This document shows positions 1 to 8,238 of a stretch of 64,000 nt of DNA, in pieces. This DNA comes from Pseudorhodoferax sp965279475 (GTDB lineage Bacteria; Pseudomonadota; Gammaproteobacteria; Burkholderiales; Burkholderiaceae_C): contig CBDIIA010000002.1 in NCBI GenBank assembly GCA_965279475.1, positions 868,001 to 932,000 on the forward strand, given 5' to 3'. The position numbers were made by a program, and so were the translations under genes. A model generated the notes under the pieces. The model had not been told where the DNA came from and searched no databases. It was given only the letters and a program-made list of their open reading frames with translations. Numbering within the stretch: the stretch's first letter is position 1; each line of letters starts with the position of its first letter.

Positions 1-374
1 AGCAGCGAGACCGGTGCGAAGTCCTTGATCGGGTCGTAGGCCATCTTCTTCAGCAGGTGCGGGTTGGCCGACTGCGTGGTGTTGGTCGTCATGAACAGCG
101 TGTAGCCATCGGCGGGCGCACGCGCCACGTACGACGCGGCGATGCTGCCGAAAGCGCCGGCACGGCTGTCGATCACCACGGCCTGGCCGGTGGCCTTGGT
201 GACCTCGGCGCCGATGGCCCGCGCCAGGCCGTCGGTGGCACTGCCGGGTGTGGAGCCGATGACGATGGTGATGGGTTTGGCCGGAAAGGCCTGAGCCTGT
301 GCGTTCGTGCCGAACAGCACAGCGGCGGGGGCCAGCGCGGCCAGCGCCAGCAGAAGGCGGCGGGAAGGGTGCAT
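1..374 (-). CDS. Bug-family (TctC) periplasmic solute-binding protein, 3' part cut off by window edge
   Basis: About 124 N-terminal residues are visible. A signal peptide (MHPSRRLLLALAALAPAAVL, cleavage probably after AQAQA) is followed by FPAKPITIVIGSTPGSATD, the standard opening of mature Bug proteins, then ADGYTLFMTTNT and PIKDFAPVSLL, two more family hallmarks. Members bind carboxylates in the periplasm, some for TctAB permeases; many are orphans with unknown ligands. An AGAGGAG ribosome site lies 5 bases before the ATG. The gene follows the DHDPS-family gene in the same direction after a 53-bp gap, so the two are probably co-transcribed and the ligand may relate to that enzyme's substrate. 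The rest of the gene is outside the window, so completeness cannot be judged. Confidence 0.9.
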   Translation of the reverse strand, partial: MHPSRRLLLALAALAPAAVLFGTNAQAQAFPAKPITIVIGSTPGSATDGLARAIGAEVTKATGQAVVIDSRAGAFGSIAASYVARAPADGYTLFMTTNTTQSANPHLLKKMAYDPIKDFAPVSL

Positions 375-427
375 GTTTGTCTCCTCTTGGTCTGTGGGAA
401 TGCAGGCGAAATCTCAGATGGGGCGTT

Positions 428-1345
428 TCATCGCAACAGGTTCCAACCTTCCATCAGGGCGCGCAACTGCTGCTGCTGCGTTTCGGTGAGCGGCCAGGCA
501 GAGGGCGGGCGCGTGGCGCCGCAGTCGTTGTCCATCAGTTGCAGCGCGGCCTTGACCACGGTGACGTTGGTGCCGTTGTTCTCTTGCGCGCGCAGCTCCT
601 CGAAGGGCTGCATCTCGCCGATCAGGCGCATCGCGAGCGCGTGGTCGGCGGCTTCGAGCGCGTTGTAGATGGCGACCGATCGCGCGGGCAGCACGTTGAT
701 CAGACCCGAGGTGAACCCGCGTGCACCCACCGCATAGAAGGGCGGCGCCCACACCTCGGCCAGGCCGCAGACCCAGGCCAGTTGGCGGTCGGCCACGCGG
801 CGCATCGCGGCCGCCAGCACCAGCGGCGTAGGCGATGCCCACTTGATGCCCACCACCTCGGGGATGCGGCACAGCGCCTCGACGGCGGCCAGGCCGATGT
901 TGTCGTTGCGCAGGTACAGCACCACCGGCAGGCCGCCGCCCGCCTCGGCGATGCGCTGCACATAGGCCACCACGCCGCGTGGCGACACGAAAGGATCGGG
1001 TGGCTGGTGCACCATCAGCGCGTCGACGCCGGCCTGGTGCGAGACGCGCGCCAGCGCGCAGGCCTCGCCCACGCTGCGGCCCACACCGCCCAGCAGCGGA
1101 ACACGCCCGGCCACGCAGTCGGCGGCGGCGTGCACGGCGGTCTCGGCTTCGCGCGCGCTCAGGCCATAGAACTCGCTGGTGTTGCCGTTGGCCACCAGCA
1201 CCTGCACGCCGGCCTGCACGGCGCGGTCGACCACCGGGCGCAGCGGTGCGGCGGACACCGCGTCGCCGGCATCGAACGGCGTGACCAGGATGCCCGAAAT
1301 GCCGTCGAGTGCCTGGCGCAGTGCCGGGCCTTGAAATGTGCGCAA
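428..1345 (-). CDS. DHDPS/N-acetylneuraminate-lyase superfamily aldolase or dehydratase
   Basis: Class I aldolase-fold protein of about 305 residues. The order of motifs is that of the DapA superfamily: GISGILVTPF near residue 15, the GNTSE loop near 54 (GTTGE in classical DapA), Tyr144 in VVLYLRND, and the Schiff-base lysine at about 168 in VVGIKWASP. The GNTSEFYGL loop is more like sugar-acid dehydratases (5-dehydro-4-deoxyglucarate dehydratase-like) than true DapA, so I infer a catabolic keto-acid role, not lysine synthesis. I chose a TTG start at 1345 because GGGAG lies just upstream; an in-frame TTG at 1375 would add ten residues with no clear ribosome site. It is transcribed away from a LysR gene and towards a Bug protein gene. 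Confidence 0.85.
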   Translation of the reverse strand: MRTFQGPALRQALDGISGILVTPFDAGDAVSAAPLRPVVDRAVQAGVQVLVANGNTSEFYGLSAREAETAVHAAADCVAGRVPLLGGVGRSVGEACALARVSHQAGVDALMVHQPPDPFVSPRGVVAYVQRIAEAGGGLPVVLYLRNDNIGLAAVEALCRIPEVVGIKWASPTPLVLAAAMRRVADRQLAWVCGLAEVWAPPFYAVGARGFTSGLINVLPARSVAIYNALEAADHALAMRLIGEMQPFEELRAQENNGTNVTVVKAALQLMDNDCGATRPPSAWPLTETQQQQLRALMEGWNLLR

Positions 1346-1391
1346 TGGATTCTCCCGAGAAGCGGCCAAAAACAAGCTGCTACTCTATGAA

Positions 1392-1429
1392 CGGCATCGG
1401 CCACTGTCCAATCCAAACAGGCGATGCCG
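1392..1429. promoter_or_regulatory. Candidate LysR operator: 8-bp inverted repeat between divergent genes
   Basis: CGGCATCG at 1392-1399 is matched by CGATGCCG at 1422-1429, with arm centres 30 bp apart, in the 102-bp gap between the aldolase gene and the LysR gene. The spacing of about three helical turns and the divergent layout fit a LysR-type binding site, but the arms do not contain the textbook T-N11-A core, so this is inference from symmetry and place. Confidence 0.4.
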
Positions 1430-1447
1430 CCATCCAAGAACTGAATC

Positions 1448-2341
1448 GTGTTCCAGCTGTCCCAATTGCGCTGCTTCGTCGCCGTGGCGACCGAACTGCA
1501 TTTCGGCCGCGCCGCCGCGCTGCTCCACATGACACAGCCGCCGCTCACGCGGCAGATCCAGTTGCTGGAGCACGAGGTGGGTGTGCGCCTGCTCGAGCGT
1601 GCGGGCGGCACCGTGCGCCTGACGGTGGCCGGCGCCACCTTCCTGCGCGAGGCCGAAGACATCCTGCGCCGCAGCCAGGCCGCCACGCTGGCCGCGCGCC
1701 GGGCCATGCGCGCCGATGCCGGCAGCGTGACGCTGGGTTTCATCGCGGCGGCCAGCTTCTCGATCCTGCCCGCGGTGCTGCAGGCCGTGCGCACCGGCCT
1801 GCCGGACGTGCACGTGGTGCTGCGCGAGATGCAGACCGTGGACCAGCTCGATGCGCTGGCCGGTGACCGCATCGATCTCGGTGTCGTGCGGCCGTTTGCC
1901 CCGCGGCCGTTTGCCGATTCGACCGTCTTGCTGCACGAGCCGCTGGTGCTGGCCGCGCCGGCCGGTCACGCGCTGGCACAGGGCGGCGCGATGCCACTGC
2001 GGGCCTTGCAGGGGCAGCCTTTCATCGAGTTCTGCCCGTCGGAGACGCGTTACATCTACGAGCTGATCGCCGGCCGCCTGCGTGCCGAGGGCGTGGCCCC
2101 CGACACCGTGCTGACGCTGAGCCACACGCATTCGATGCTGTCGATGGTGGACGCCGGCTGGGGCGTGGCGCTGCTGCCGCAATCGGCGATGCGGCTGGGT
2201 TTTGCCAACGTCGTGTTCCGGCCGCTGCAGGACCCGGCGGGTCTGCACGCGGAGCTGCACCTGGTGTGGCGCCGCGAGAGCCGGCACGAGGTGGCGAACA
2301 CGGTGCGTACGGTGGTGACCACAACATTCGGTGCAGCGTGA
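1448..2341 (+). CDS. LysR-family transcriptional regulator
   Basis: 297 residues, the usual LTTR length. The N-terminal winged HTH is clear (LSQLRCFVAVATELHFGRAA, then MTQPPLTRQIQLLEHEVGVRLLER), followed by a periplasmic-binding-like effector domain (VTLGFIAAASFSILP at about 95, IDLGVVRP at about 140, GWGVALLPQSA at about 235). The start is GTG with FQLSQLRCF directly after it, as LTTRs normally begin. It is divergent from the DHDPS-family aldolase and probably controls that gene and the Bug gene behind it in response to their substrate; the inducer cannot be read from sequence. Confidence 0.93.
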   Translation: MFQLSQLRCFVAVATELHFGRAAALLHMTQPPLTRQIQLLEHEVGVRLLERAGGTVRLTVAGATFLREAEDILRRSQAATLAARRAMRADAGSVTLGFIAAASFSILPAVLQAVRTGLPDVHVVLREMQTVDQLDALAGDRIDLGVVRPFAPRPFADSTVLLHEPLVLAAPAGHALAQGGAMPLRALQGQPFIEFCPSETRYIYELIAGRLRAEGVAPDTVLTLSHTHSMLSMVDAGWGVALLPQSAMRLGFANVVFRPLQDPAGLHAELHLVWRRESRHEVANTVRTVVTTTFGAA

Positions 2342-2473
2342 CGCCGGACACGGACCAGACCGACGACTGGAACCGCGCCGTGGTCACCAAGACCTTTACA
2401 CACCCGCTGGACCTGCGTGCAGGCGATCTGCCGCCGGCTGCGCTGGCCTGTATGGTCCGCGCCGCCGGCCGGA

Positions 2474-3988
2474 TCAGCCCTCCTCGACGAACGCTTCTTC
2501 GCGCTTGGAGCGCACCGCGGGCAGCAGCACGATGGTCAGCAGCGCCAGCGCGCCAATCAGCAGGCCGACCGAGATCGGGCGGGTGACGAACACGCCCCAG
2601 TCGCCGCGCGACAGCAGCAGGGCGCGCCGCAGGTTTTCTTCCATCATTGGCCCCAGGATCAGTCCCAGCAACAACGGCGCAGGCTCGCAACTGAGCTTGT
2701 GAAACGCATAGCCGACGATGCCAAAGAGGCCGACCATCCAGACGTCGAAGGTATTGTTGTTCGTCGAATAGACGCCGATCGCACAAAACAGCACGATGGC
2801 CGGGAACAGCCAGCGGTAGGGGATAGACAGCAGCTTGATCCAGATGCCGATCAGCGGCAGGTTGAGGATCACCAGCATCAGATTGCCGATCCACATCGAC
2901 GCGATCAGACCCCAGAACAGCTCGGGGTTGCTGGTCATCACCTGCGGGCCGGGCTGGATGTTGTGGATGGTCATCGCCCCGACCATCAGGGCCATCACCG
3001 GATTGCCGGGGATGCCCAGCGTGAGCAGGGGAATGAACGAGGTCTGTGCACCTGCGTTGTTGGCCGATTCGGGGCCGGCCACGCCGCGGATGTTGCCCCG
3101 GCCGAACGGAATCTCGTTGGGCTTGAGTTTGAGCTTCTTCTCCAGTGTGTAGGAGGCGAAGGCCGACAGCAGGGACCCGCCACCGGGAAGAATGCCCAGC
3201 GAGCATCCCAATGCCGTTCCCCGCAGGACTGCTGGAATCATGTCCTTGAAGTCCTGGGCTGTCGGCCAGATGCCCTGGAGTTTTGCTGTCTGGACATCAC
3301 GCTCTTCTTCTGGTTGCGCCAGGTTGGCGATGATCTCTCCGTAGCCGAAGATACCCATGGCGATCGCGATGAAGCTGATGCCATCTGTCAACTCGGGAAT
3401 ATCGAAACTGAAGCGCGCCACGCCGGAATTGACATCAGTCCCCACGAGACCGAGCAGCAGGCCCAGCACGATCATGCAGATGGCCTTGATCAGCGAGCCG
3501 GACGCAAGCACGACGGCGCCGATCAGCCCGAGGACCATGAGGGAAAAATACTCCGCTGGCCCAAACTTGAAAGCCAGCTCGGTCAGCGGAGGCGCGAAAG
3601 CTGCAAGCACCAGTGTGCCGACGCAGCCGGCGAAGAACGATCCCAGCCCGGCCGCGGCGAGTGCGGGCCCGCCGCGTCCCTGCTTGGCCATCTGGTGGCC
3701 GTCGATCACGGTCACGACGGAAGAGGATTCACCGGGCAGATTGACCAGGATGGCGGTAGTGGACCCGCCGTACTGGGAGCCGTAGTAGATGCCGGCCAAC
3801 ATGATGAGCGCGGCCACCGGCGGCAGCGCATAGGTGGCGGGCAGCAGCATCGCAATCGTGGCCACAGGGCCGATGCCGGGCAGCACGCCGATCAGCGTTC
3901 CGAGCAGGCAGCCGACAAAGGCATACATCAGGTTCTGCAGCGTGAACGCCGCCTCGAACCCGAGCGCGAGATGATCGATCAGTTCCAT
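2474..3988 (-). CDS. tctA: Tripartite tricarboxylate transporter large membrane subunit
   Basis: 504 residues, typical of TctA. Multiple hydrophobic helices are visible, with the family signatures GVLPGIGPVATIAMLLPATYAL (about 35-60), IYYGSQYGGSTTAILVNLPGE (about 65-90) and LGIPGNPVMALMVGAM (about 330), and the repeat GILPGGGSLLSAFASY. TctA forms the ion-coupled permease with the small TctB subunit and receives substrate from a periplasmic Bug/TctC protein. It follows tctB by 13 bp, so the two form one operon. No tctC gene is attached, so the partner must be encoded elsewhere; Bug genes at 1-374 and 49669-50655 are candidates but not linked. The tail ends in a charged segment (SKREEAFVEEG). 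Confidence 0.95.
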   Translation of the reverse strand: MELIDHLALGFEAAFTLQNLMYAFVGCLLGTLIGVLPGIGPVATIAMLLPATYALPPVAALIMLAGIYYGSQYGGSTTAILVNLPGESSSVVTVIDGHQMAKQGRGGPALAAAGLGSFFAGCVGTLVLAAFAPPLTELAFKFGPAEYFSLMVLGLIGAVVLASGSLIKAICMIVLGLLLGLVGTDVNSGVARFSFDIPELTDGISFIAIAMGIFGYGEIIANLAQPEEERDVQTAKLQGIWPTAQDFKDMIPAVLRGTALGCSLGILPGGGSLLSAFASYTLEKKLKLKPNEIPFGRGNIRGVAGPESANNAGAQTSFIPLLTLGIPGNPVMALMVGAMTIHNIQPGPQVMTSNPELFWGLIASMWIGNLMLVILNLPLIGIWIKLLSIPYRWLFPAIVLFCAIGVYSTNNNTFDVWMVGLFGIVGYAFHKLSCEPAPLLLGLILGPMMEENLRRALLLSRGDWGVFVTRPISVGLLIGALALLTIVLLPAVRSKREEAFVEEG

Positions 3989-4001
3989 GCGGGCTCCTTC
4001 G

Positions 4002-4490
4002 TCAACCGGTGATGAACGTCGGCCAGACCTGGAACTGCAGACTCAGGCCCAGGATGAAGGTCAGGTAGCTGCCCACGGCCAATATCACCGCCAGCAGCAG
4101 TGAGGACCTGAAGACGAAACTGCTTCCCGCCATGCTCGAGATCACCACGAGCGCAATGGTGGCGGCGATCAGTCCCATCGCCGGCAGTCCGATGCTGGGC
4201 AGGCCGCCCAACAACACACCGAACACCAGGTTCGCCCCGATGACCAGTGCGAGGGGTTTCCACGCGATCTTCCCGATCCTGTTGCCATCGGCTGGTCCGA
4301 CCGCCAGGGACCCCATCACCACGAAGGCACCCAGGATCGCGAGCATGGCACCCAGCAGCAGTGGGAAGTAGCCGGGCCCCATGCGGGCCGCATTGCCTAC
4401 GGTGTAGTTGGTGGCGCCTATCGAGAACGCCGCACCGGCGGCCACAAACATGATGCCGGACACGAAGTCCCTCTGGCTTTTGATCTTCAT
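4002..4490 (-). CDS. tctB: Tripartite tricarboxylate transporter small membrane subunit
   Basis: 162 residues with four predicted hydrophobic helices. The N-terminus (MKIKSQRDFVSGIMFVAAGAAF) and the RMGPGYFPLLLGAMLAILGAF segment are characteristic of TctB. It is the small partner of TctA in the inner membrane. First gene of a tctBA operon, divergent from a MarR-type gene across a 196-bp gap that holds two palindromes. A longer upstream start in other frames is not supported; the ATG at 4490 gives the standard TctB N-terminus. Confidence 0.92.
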   Translation of the reverse strand: MKIKSQRDFVSGIMFVAAGAAFSIGATNYTVGNAARMGPGYFPLLLGAMLAILGAFVVMGSLAVGPADGNRIGKIAWKPLALVIGANLVFGVLLGGLPSIGLPAMGLIAATIALVVISSMAGSSFVFRSSLLLAVILAVGSYLTFILGLSLQFQVWPTFITG

Positions 4491-4585
4491 CGGGTAGAGC
4501 TTCCTTGAACAAGGGTCGAAGAGATGACGGGCACGGGCATGGACCGCGCACGTGCGCCTGCGCCTGGTCAGGCTCCCGTCAGGTA

Positions 4586-4621
4586 CCTCATATTATGAGG
4601 CTATTTACCTCATGACATGAG
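4586..4621. promoter_or_regulatory. Pair of CTCAT/ATGAG palindromes, probable MarR operators
   Basis: Two palindromes share the same half-site. The first, CCTCATATTATGAGG at 4586-4600, has 6-bp arms and a 3-bp centre. The second, CTCATGACATGAG at 4609-4621, has 5-bp arms and a 3-bp centre. Their centres lie 22 bp apart, about two helical turns, so two dimers would sit on the same DNA face. They fall between the divergent tctBA operon and a MarR gene, where an autoregulatory MarR operator is expected. Confidence 0.65.
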
Positions 4622-4686
4622 TAAATACTCCATCAACACGCTTGGGCGCGCTGCTACATTTGTTGGAAGCTCAGACAAAAATCGAT

Positions 4687-5142
4687 ATGCCCGCCACCGA
4701 CGCCATTCACAAGAAGCGACTCGAAGCGTTGTCGGACTTCCGCTTCAGGCTGCGCAGCTTTCTGCGCTTCAGCGAAGACGCGGCGCGGGAGCAGGGCATC
4801 ACCGTACTGCAGTACCAGCTGATGCTGCACACGCAGGGCTATCCGGGAAGGGAGTGGGCCACCATCACGGAGATCGCCGAACGACTGCAGACCCAGGTGC
4901 ACGGCGTGGTCGCGCTGGTCACGCGCTGCGAGGAAGCCGGCCTGGTCAGGCGCAAGCCCAGTCTCGTCGACCGCCGGCAGGTCGAAGTGCACCTTCTTGC
5001 CGCGGGGCGCCGCAAGCTCGAGCGGCTGGCGACGCAGCATGCAGACCAGTTGTCGGAACTGGCGGAAGCGGTTCGCCTCGCCAGCCGCACGGCGGTCGAT
5101 AACCCTGTCGCGCCACGCGCCGCCAGGCCGCTACAGCCGTAG
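4687..5142 (+). CDS. MarR-family transcriptional regulator, divergent from tctBA
   Basis: 151 residues from the chosen ATG. The winged-helix core is visible: ITVLQYQLMLHTQGYPGREWATITEIAERLQTQVHGVVALVTRCEEAGLVRR, then the wing SLVDRRQVEVHLLAAGRRKLERL with the DRR signature. A TTG 45 bp upstream would give a longer form, but MPATDAIHKKRLEAL resembles the natural beginning. MarR dimers typically repress a divergent operon and release DNA on binding a small aromatic or carboxylate ligand. Its position opposite tctBA and the paired palindromes between them suggest it controls uptake through TctAB, and itself. The ligand is unknown. Confidence 0.88.
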   Translation: MPATDAIHKKRLEALSDFRFRLRSFLRFSEDAAREQGITVLQYQLMLHTQGYPGREWATITEIAERLQTQVHGVVALVTRCEEAGLVRRKPSLVDRRQVEVHLLAAGRRKLERLATQHADQLSELAEAVRLASRTAVDNPVAPRAARPLQP

Positions 5143-5174
5143 TGCCGTTCCGCGGTCGGGCTGGCCGCGCGGTT

Positions 5175-5417
5175 TCAGGGTCGCCTTCTCAGCCGGATGA
5201 TCGCCATGCCCAGCAGTTGCGTTCCGAGGCACAGCGTGGCAATGCAGAACGACACCATCGCGATGCGGTCGAGCTGCACGGCTGCAGACGGACGCGCTAA
5301 AACCCGCGCTGCGATGAAGCAGGCCGACGCAATGGCCAGGTAACCATAAAACAGGATGTCGGCTGCCCACAGAACGTGTTGCAGAACGCCGTCGGCCTCG
5401 CCTGTTGCCTTGTTCAT
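5175..5417 (-). CDS. Small hypothetical membrane protein (two helices)
   Basis: 80 residues from ATG at 5417 (GGCGGAAAA just upstream); an in-frame ATG at 5450 would add 11 residues. Two hydrophobic segments are visible, LWAADILFYGYLAIASACFIAARVL and IAMVSFCIATLCLGTQLLGMAII, with a basic C-terminus (RLRRRP) that probably faces the cytoplasm. I do not recognise a family. It is convergent with the MarR gene, and its upstream region carries a 14-bp palindrome. Codon use looks consistent with a real gene, but it is short and unproven. Confidence 0.5.
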   Translation of the reverse strand: MNKATGEADGVLQHVLWAADILFYGYLAIASACFIAARVLARPSAAVQLDRIAMVSFCIATLCLGTQLLGMAIIRLRRRP

Positions 5418-5494
5418 TTTTCCGCCCCCCGCCCGTGCTTGTGTTTGCATCTTGCAGACGAACCGAATCGGTGTCCGCGCGGAAGTCGCAATTG

Positions 5495-5508
5495 CATTTG
5501 TACAAATG
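5495..5508. promoter_or_regulatory. Perfect 14-bp palindrome between two small divergent genes
   Basis: CATTTGTACAAATG reads identically on both strands. It lies between the small membrane-protein gene (leftward) and the small gene at 5579 (rightward), in a locally A+T-rich patch that continues as ATAACTTAG. The place and symmetry suggest an operator for a dimeric regulator, perhaps one of the two nearby MarR proteins; no proof. Confidence 0.4.
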
Positions 5509-5578
5509 ATAACTTAGGATTCAGGCCCTAGTCTCGGCACGTGTGCGCCCGCAAGGGTTTGGACCACGGAAACCATCG

Positions 5579-5803
5579 ATGCAGTCATCTCCGTCACCAT
5601 GGCAGAACCGCGCGGCTCCTCGCAAGGAGCGGCCGGACCACCGCCCCTTCGGCGGTGACGATCGAACTTCTGCGGAGGTCGACCGGTTTGGCCGCGCTGT
5701 GGCGCATTGGCTGGATGCCGGGCTGGCAGATGTGAACGGCGAGACCTTGTACCGCCTGGTGCTGGCGCGGCGCCGAGCTGTAGCCGCGAGCGACACGGAC
5801 TAG
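5579..5803 (+). CDS. Small hypothetical protein
   Basis: 74 residues from the ATG at 5579. The first half is polar and Pro/Arg-rich (SPSPWQNRAAPRKERPDHRP) and the second half looks like a short alpha-helical domain (VDRFGRAVAHWLDAGLADVNGETLYRLVLARRRAV). There is no signal peptide or membrane segment and I recognise no family. It ends 23 bp before the convergent MarR gene. The helical half with balanced charge makes it a plausible gene, but a chance open frame in G+C-rich DNA cannot be excluded. Confidence 0.35.
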   Translation: MQSSPSPWQNRAAPRKERPDHRPFGGDDRTSAEVDRFGRAVAHWLDAGLADVNGETLYRLVLARRRAVAASDTD

Positions 5804-5825
5804 AAGCGCGCCGCAGGCCGCCCGG

Positions 5826-6359
5826 TCAGAGTTCGGCCAACGGTACGCCTGCAGCGCCTTCGTCTGCCGCCAGCGCCGCGATCAGCTTGCCCAGATCCTT
5901 GTCGAGGCGCGCAAGCGTGCGTGCGTCCAGGCCCGAAAGGGCTTCAGGCAGCGCGCCGGCGAACGGGCCGGGCGAGCGCTTGAGCAGCGCCGTGCCCTTG
6001 CTGGTCGCCCGCAGGGCGACGGCCCGCCGATCGGTGCCGCCTTCACCGATCAGCACCAGCGCTTTGCGCTCGAGGCTTTTCACCAGGTTGCTCGAGGTGG
6101 ACTGGTGCACGTCCATCGCCCGCGCCAACTCCGTGACCCCGATGCCCGGCTGCGCACTGATGAGGCTCAACGCCCACAGCTGCGCGCCGCCGATGCCCAC
6201 TTCCTTCTCGACCTGCCGGAACTGTGTCTTCACCGCATTGAACACGACGCGAAATCGCCGCAGCACGCGCATCGCCGGGTCTGGTACGGCGTCGTCGACG
6301 ATCGGCGGGGCCGTAGCATCGGGCGGATCGATCGTTGCGGCTTTCTTGCGGGCGGGCAT
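5826..6359 (-). CDS. MarR-family transcriptional regulator
   Basis: 177 residues. After a Lys/Ala-rich and acidic leader of about 30 residues comes a MarR winged helix: GIGGAQLWALSLISAQPGIGVTELARAMDVHQSTSSNLVKSLERKALVLI, then the wing GGTDRRAVALRATSKGTALL with the conserved DRR. The C-terminal helices (LDARTLARLDKDLGKLIAALA) would form the dimer interface. No transporter or enzyme is directly attached; the 61-bp gap to the next gene holds no obvious palindrome. Target and ligand unknown. Confidence 0.9.
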   Translation of the reverse strand: MPARKKAATIDPPDATAPPIVDDAVPDPAMRVLRRFRVVFNAVKTQFRQVEKEVGIGGAQLWALSLISAQPGIGVTELARAMDVHQSTSSNLVKSLERKALVLIGEGGTDRRAVALRATSKGTALLKRSPGPFAGALPEALSGLDARTLARLDKDLGKLIAALAADEGAAGVPLAEL

Positions 6360-6420
6360 GGGGCTGCATCATAGGTCCCGCCCGTGGGAAAGACCGCACA
6401 GAGCGGCATTGCACCCGAAG

Positions 6421-6735
6421 TCAATGCGGCATCTGGATTGGCATGGGTCCTCGGTGCTCGGATCGCCGCGCCATGCGGTCGTCCATCTCAGCCAAGGCGG
6501 CGGCCAGGGAATTGGCATTCTCTCGAATGTCCAGTTGGAGCTCGCTTCGAACCCGCATCAGCGCCTCGTTGCGGCGCTCGCTGTCTTCGACGAGGAAGGC
6601 CCGCAACTCGGCAAGGCGAGACGCCTCGGCCTTTTCCGCCACTGCATGTTGGCTGGCAAGCTCCTTGGCATGGCGCCGTCCGTCGCCGATGTCCCGGGAC
6701 GGCGGGGCTCCGGCGGAACACCTGCTGCACATCAT
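6421..6735 (-). CDS. Small coiled-coil protein behind the ClC gene
   Basis: 104 residues, starting 3 bp after the ClC stop codon, so translation is probably coupled. The N-terminus carries a CxxC pair (MMCSRCS) and a longer central region is strongly helical and charged with heptad-like spacing (AVAEKAEASRLAELRAFLVEDSERRNEALMRVRSELQLDIRENANSLAAAL, given here in overview), ending in AEMDDRMARRSEHRG. No membrane segment. I do not recognise a named family. A role with the ClC antiporter is inferred only from position. Confidence 0.5.
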   Translation of the reverse strand: MMCSRCSAGAPPSRDIGDGRRHAKELASQHAVAEKAEASRLAELRAFLVEDSERRNEALMRVRSELQLDIRENANSLAAALAEMDDRMARRSEHRGPMPIQMPH

Positions 6736-6738
6736 CTG

Positions 6739-8181
6739 CTATTGCTGGCCTTCCTGGCGTAGGACGCAATCCTGCACGGTCACCCTCGGGGCGGATGGAG
6801 GGTTCGGACGGGTCGCGGCTTCGGGTTTGGCGCTGGCATTCTGCTGAAGATAGGCGGTCACCATATGGTCGGCCAGGGTCTCGTACAAGGGGCGGTTCAT
6901 CAGCCGCGACATCAGACTGGCGAACATTGCCGCCGCCATCAGGCTCAGCACCATGGCGTGTCCATCGACCATCTCCATCACGATGATGAACGAGGTCAGC
7001 GGCGCCTGCGTCACGGCGGCCAGGAATGCCGCCATGCCCATGGCGATCAGGGCCGGTGCGAGTTCGGCACCGCCCACCAGTTGCGCCACATCGTTCCCGA
7101 TGCCGGCGCCGATCGAGAGTGACGGAGCGAAGATTCCACCAGGCACACCACTCCAGGCGGTCAGCCACGTTGCGACGAATTTCAGCACCACGTAGAGCGC
7201 CGGCAGATCGGACTGGCCGGCCAGCATCTGCTTGACCGCCTCGGACCCTGCTCCGAAGGTAGCGCCGCCCGACACCAGGCCGATGACGGCGATCGCAAGT
7301 CCGGCACCTGCCGCGAAACGGACCGGGAAGCGCACACGCAGCACCTGCATGCGACTGGCGCCACCGATCAGAGACGCCGTCAACAGCCGGGAAAAGAGGC
7401 CGCCCAGCATGCCGGAGAGCAGCACGACGAGCAGGCCGGGGGCCAGGGCCGCCACGCTCAGATGCGGAACGCGGATCACGCCGAAGTAGCTGAGGTTCCC
7501 GAACGCCGACACCGCCATCAGGCCCGCCAGCACGATGGCGGCAATGATCAGACCGCTGCTGCGGGATTCGAGCTTGCGTGAGAGCTCCTCGATCGCAAAC
7601 ACCACGCCCGCCAGTGGCGCATTGAACGCGGCCGCGATGCCGGCGGCACCGCCGGCGACCAGCAGGGCATGCACCGGAAGGCGGTCGAGCCCGACCCAGT
7701 GCCGAGCGTGTTGCAACACACCGGCCGCGACCTGCACGGACGGCCCTTCCCGCCCCACCGAGAGGCCGCCCAGCAAGCCGGCCGAGCAGAGCATCACCTT
7801 CGCAACGGCGACGCGCAGCGACACCAGACGCCACTTGCCCGCGGCCGGCATCGCGGGGTCCAGCGCCGCGATCACCTGCGGAATGCCCGAGCCGGCCGCA
7901 CCCGGCACAAACCGCCGTGTGGCCCAGGCGATGGCTGCAGTACACGCCGGCGTCCACAGCAGCACAGCCCACGGATGCCATTCGAACAGCCGGGTGAAGA
8001 CTTCGAAACTCAGGTCGGCCAGCAGCGTGAAGCCGACCACGGCGAGGCCAGCCGCCGCCGCCAGGGCCAGCACGACGGCTCGGTCGCGCCAGATGCGCAC
8101 GTCGGCAAACTCGCGCTTGAGATTCTGGACCAGGTCGGATTGGTTGGCGGGAGCGTCGCGGGGCGGCATGGTGCAAACCAT
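6739..8181 (-). CDS. ClC-family chloride channel / Cl-/H+ antiporter
   Basis: About 480 residues, no C-terminal CBS domains. The three ion-path motifs are present in order: GSGIPQVIAAL (about 98), GREGPSVQVAAG (about 145) and GGIFAPSLSIGAGIG (about 345). The gating glutamate in GREGP and the internal proton glutamate in APLAGVVFAIEEL are both kept, which in E. coli ClC-ec1 marks an exchanger and not a passive channel. Proteins of this kind move two Cl- for one H+ across the inner membrane and help in acid stress. The start is uncertain: ATG at 8181, ATG at 8169 and GTG at 8217 are all in frame and none has a strong ribosome site. Confidence 0.93.
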   Translation of the reverse strand: MVCTMPPRDAPANQSDLVQNLKREFADVRIWRDRAVVLALAAAAGLAVVGFTLLADLSFEVFTRLFEWHPWAVLLWTPACTAAIAWATRRFVPGAAGSGIPQVIAALDPAMPAAGKWRLVSLRVAVAKVMLCSAGLLGGLSVGREGPSVQVAAGVLQHARHWVGLDRLPVHALLVAGGAAGIAAAFNAPLAGVVFAIEELSRKLESRSSGLIIAAIVLAGLMAVSAFGNLSYFGVIRVPHLSVAALAPGLLVVLLSGMLGGLFSRLLTASLIGGASRMQVLRVRFPVRFAAGAGLAIAVIGLVSGGATFGAGSEAVKQMLAGQSDLPALYVVLKFVATWLTAWSGVPGGIFAPSLSIGAGIGNDVAQLVGGAELAPALIAMGMAAFLAAVTQAPLTSFIIVMEMVDGHAMVLSLMAAAMFASLMSRLMNRPLYETLADHMVTAYLQQNASAKPEAATRPNPPSAPRVTVQDCVLRQEGQQ

Positions 8182-8238
8182 TCTCGCATCCGTGTGGGCC
8201 ACAGCCGAGGCGCGCACGGTTGCTTTCCGCTGCGCGCG

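Noticed and set aside
2342..2473. Possible small gene between the LysR gene and tctA
   Set aside because: The 132-bp gap has only antisense or out-of-phase frames; no ribosome site or conserved motif.
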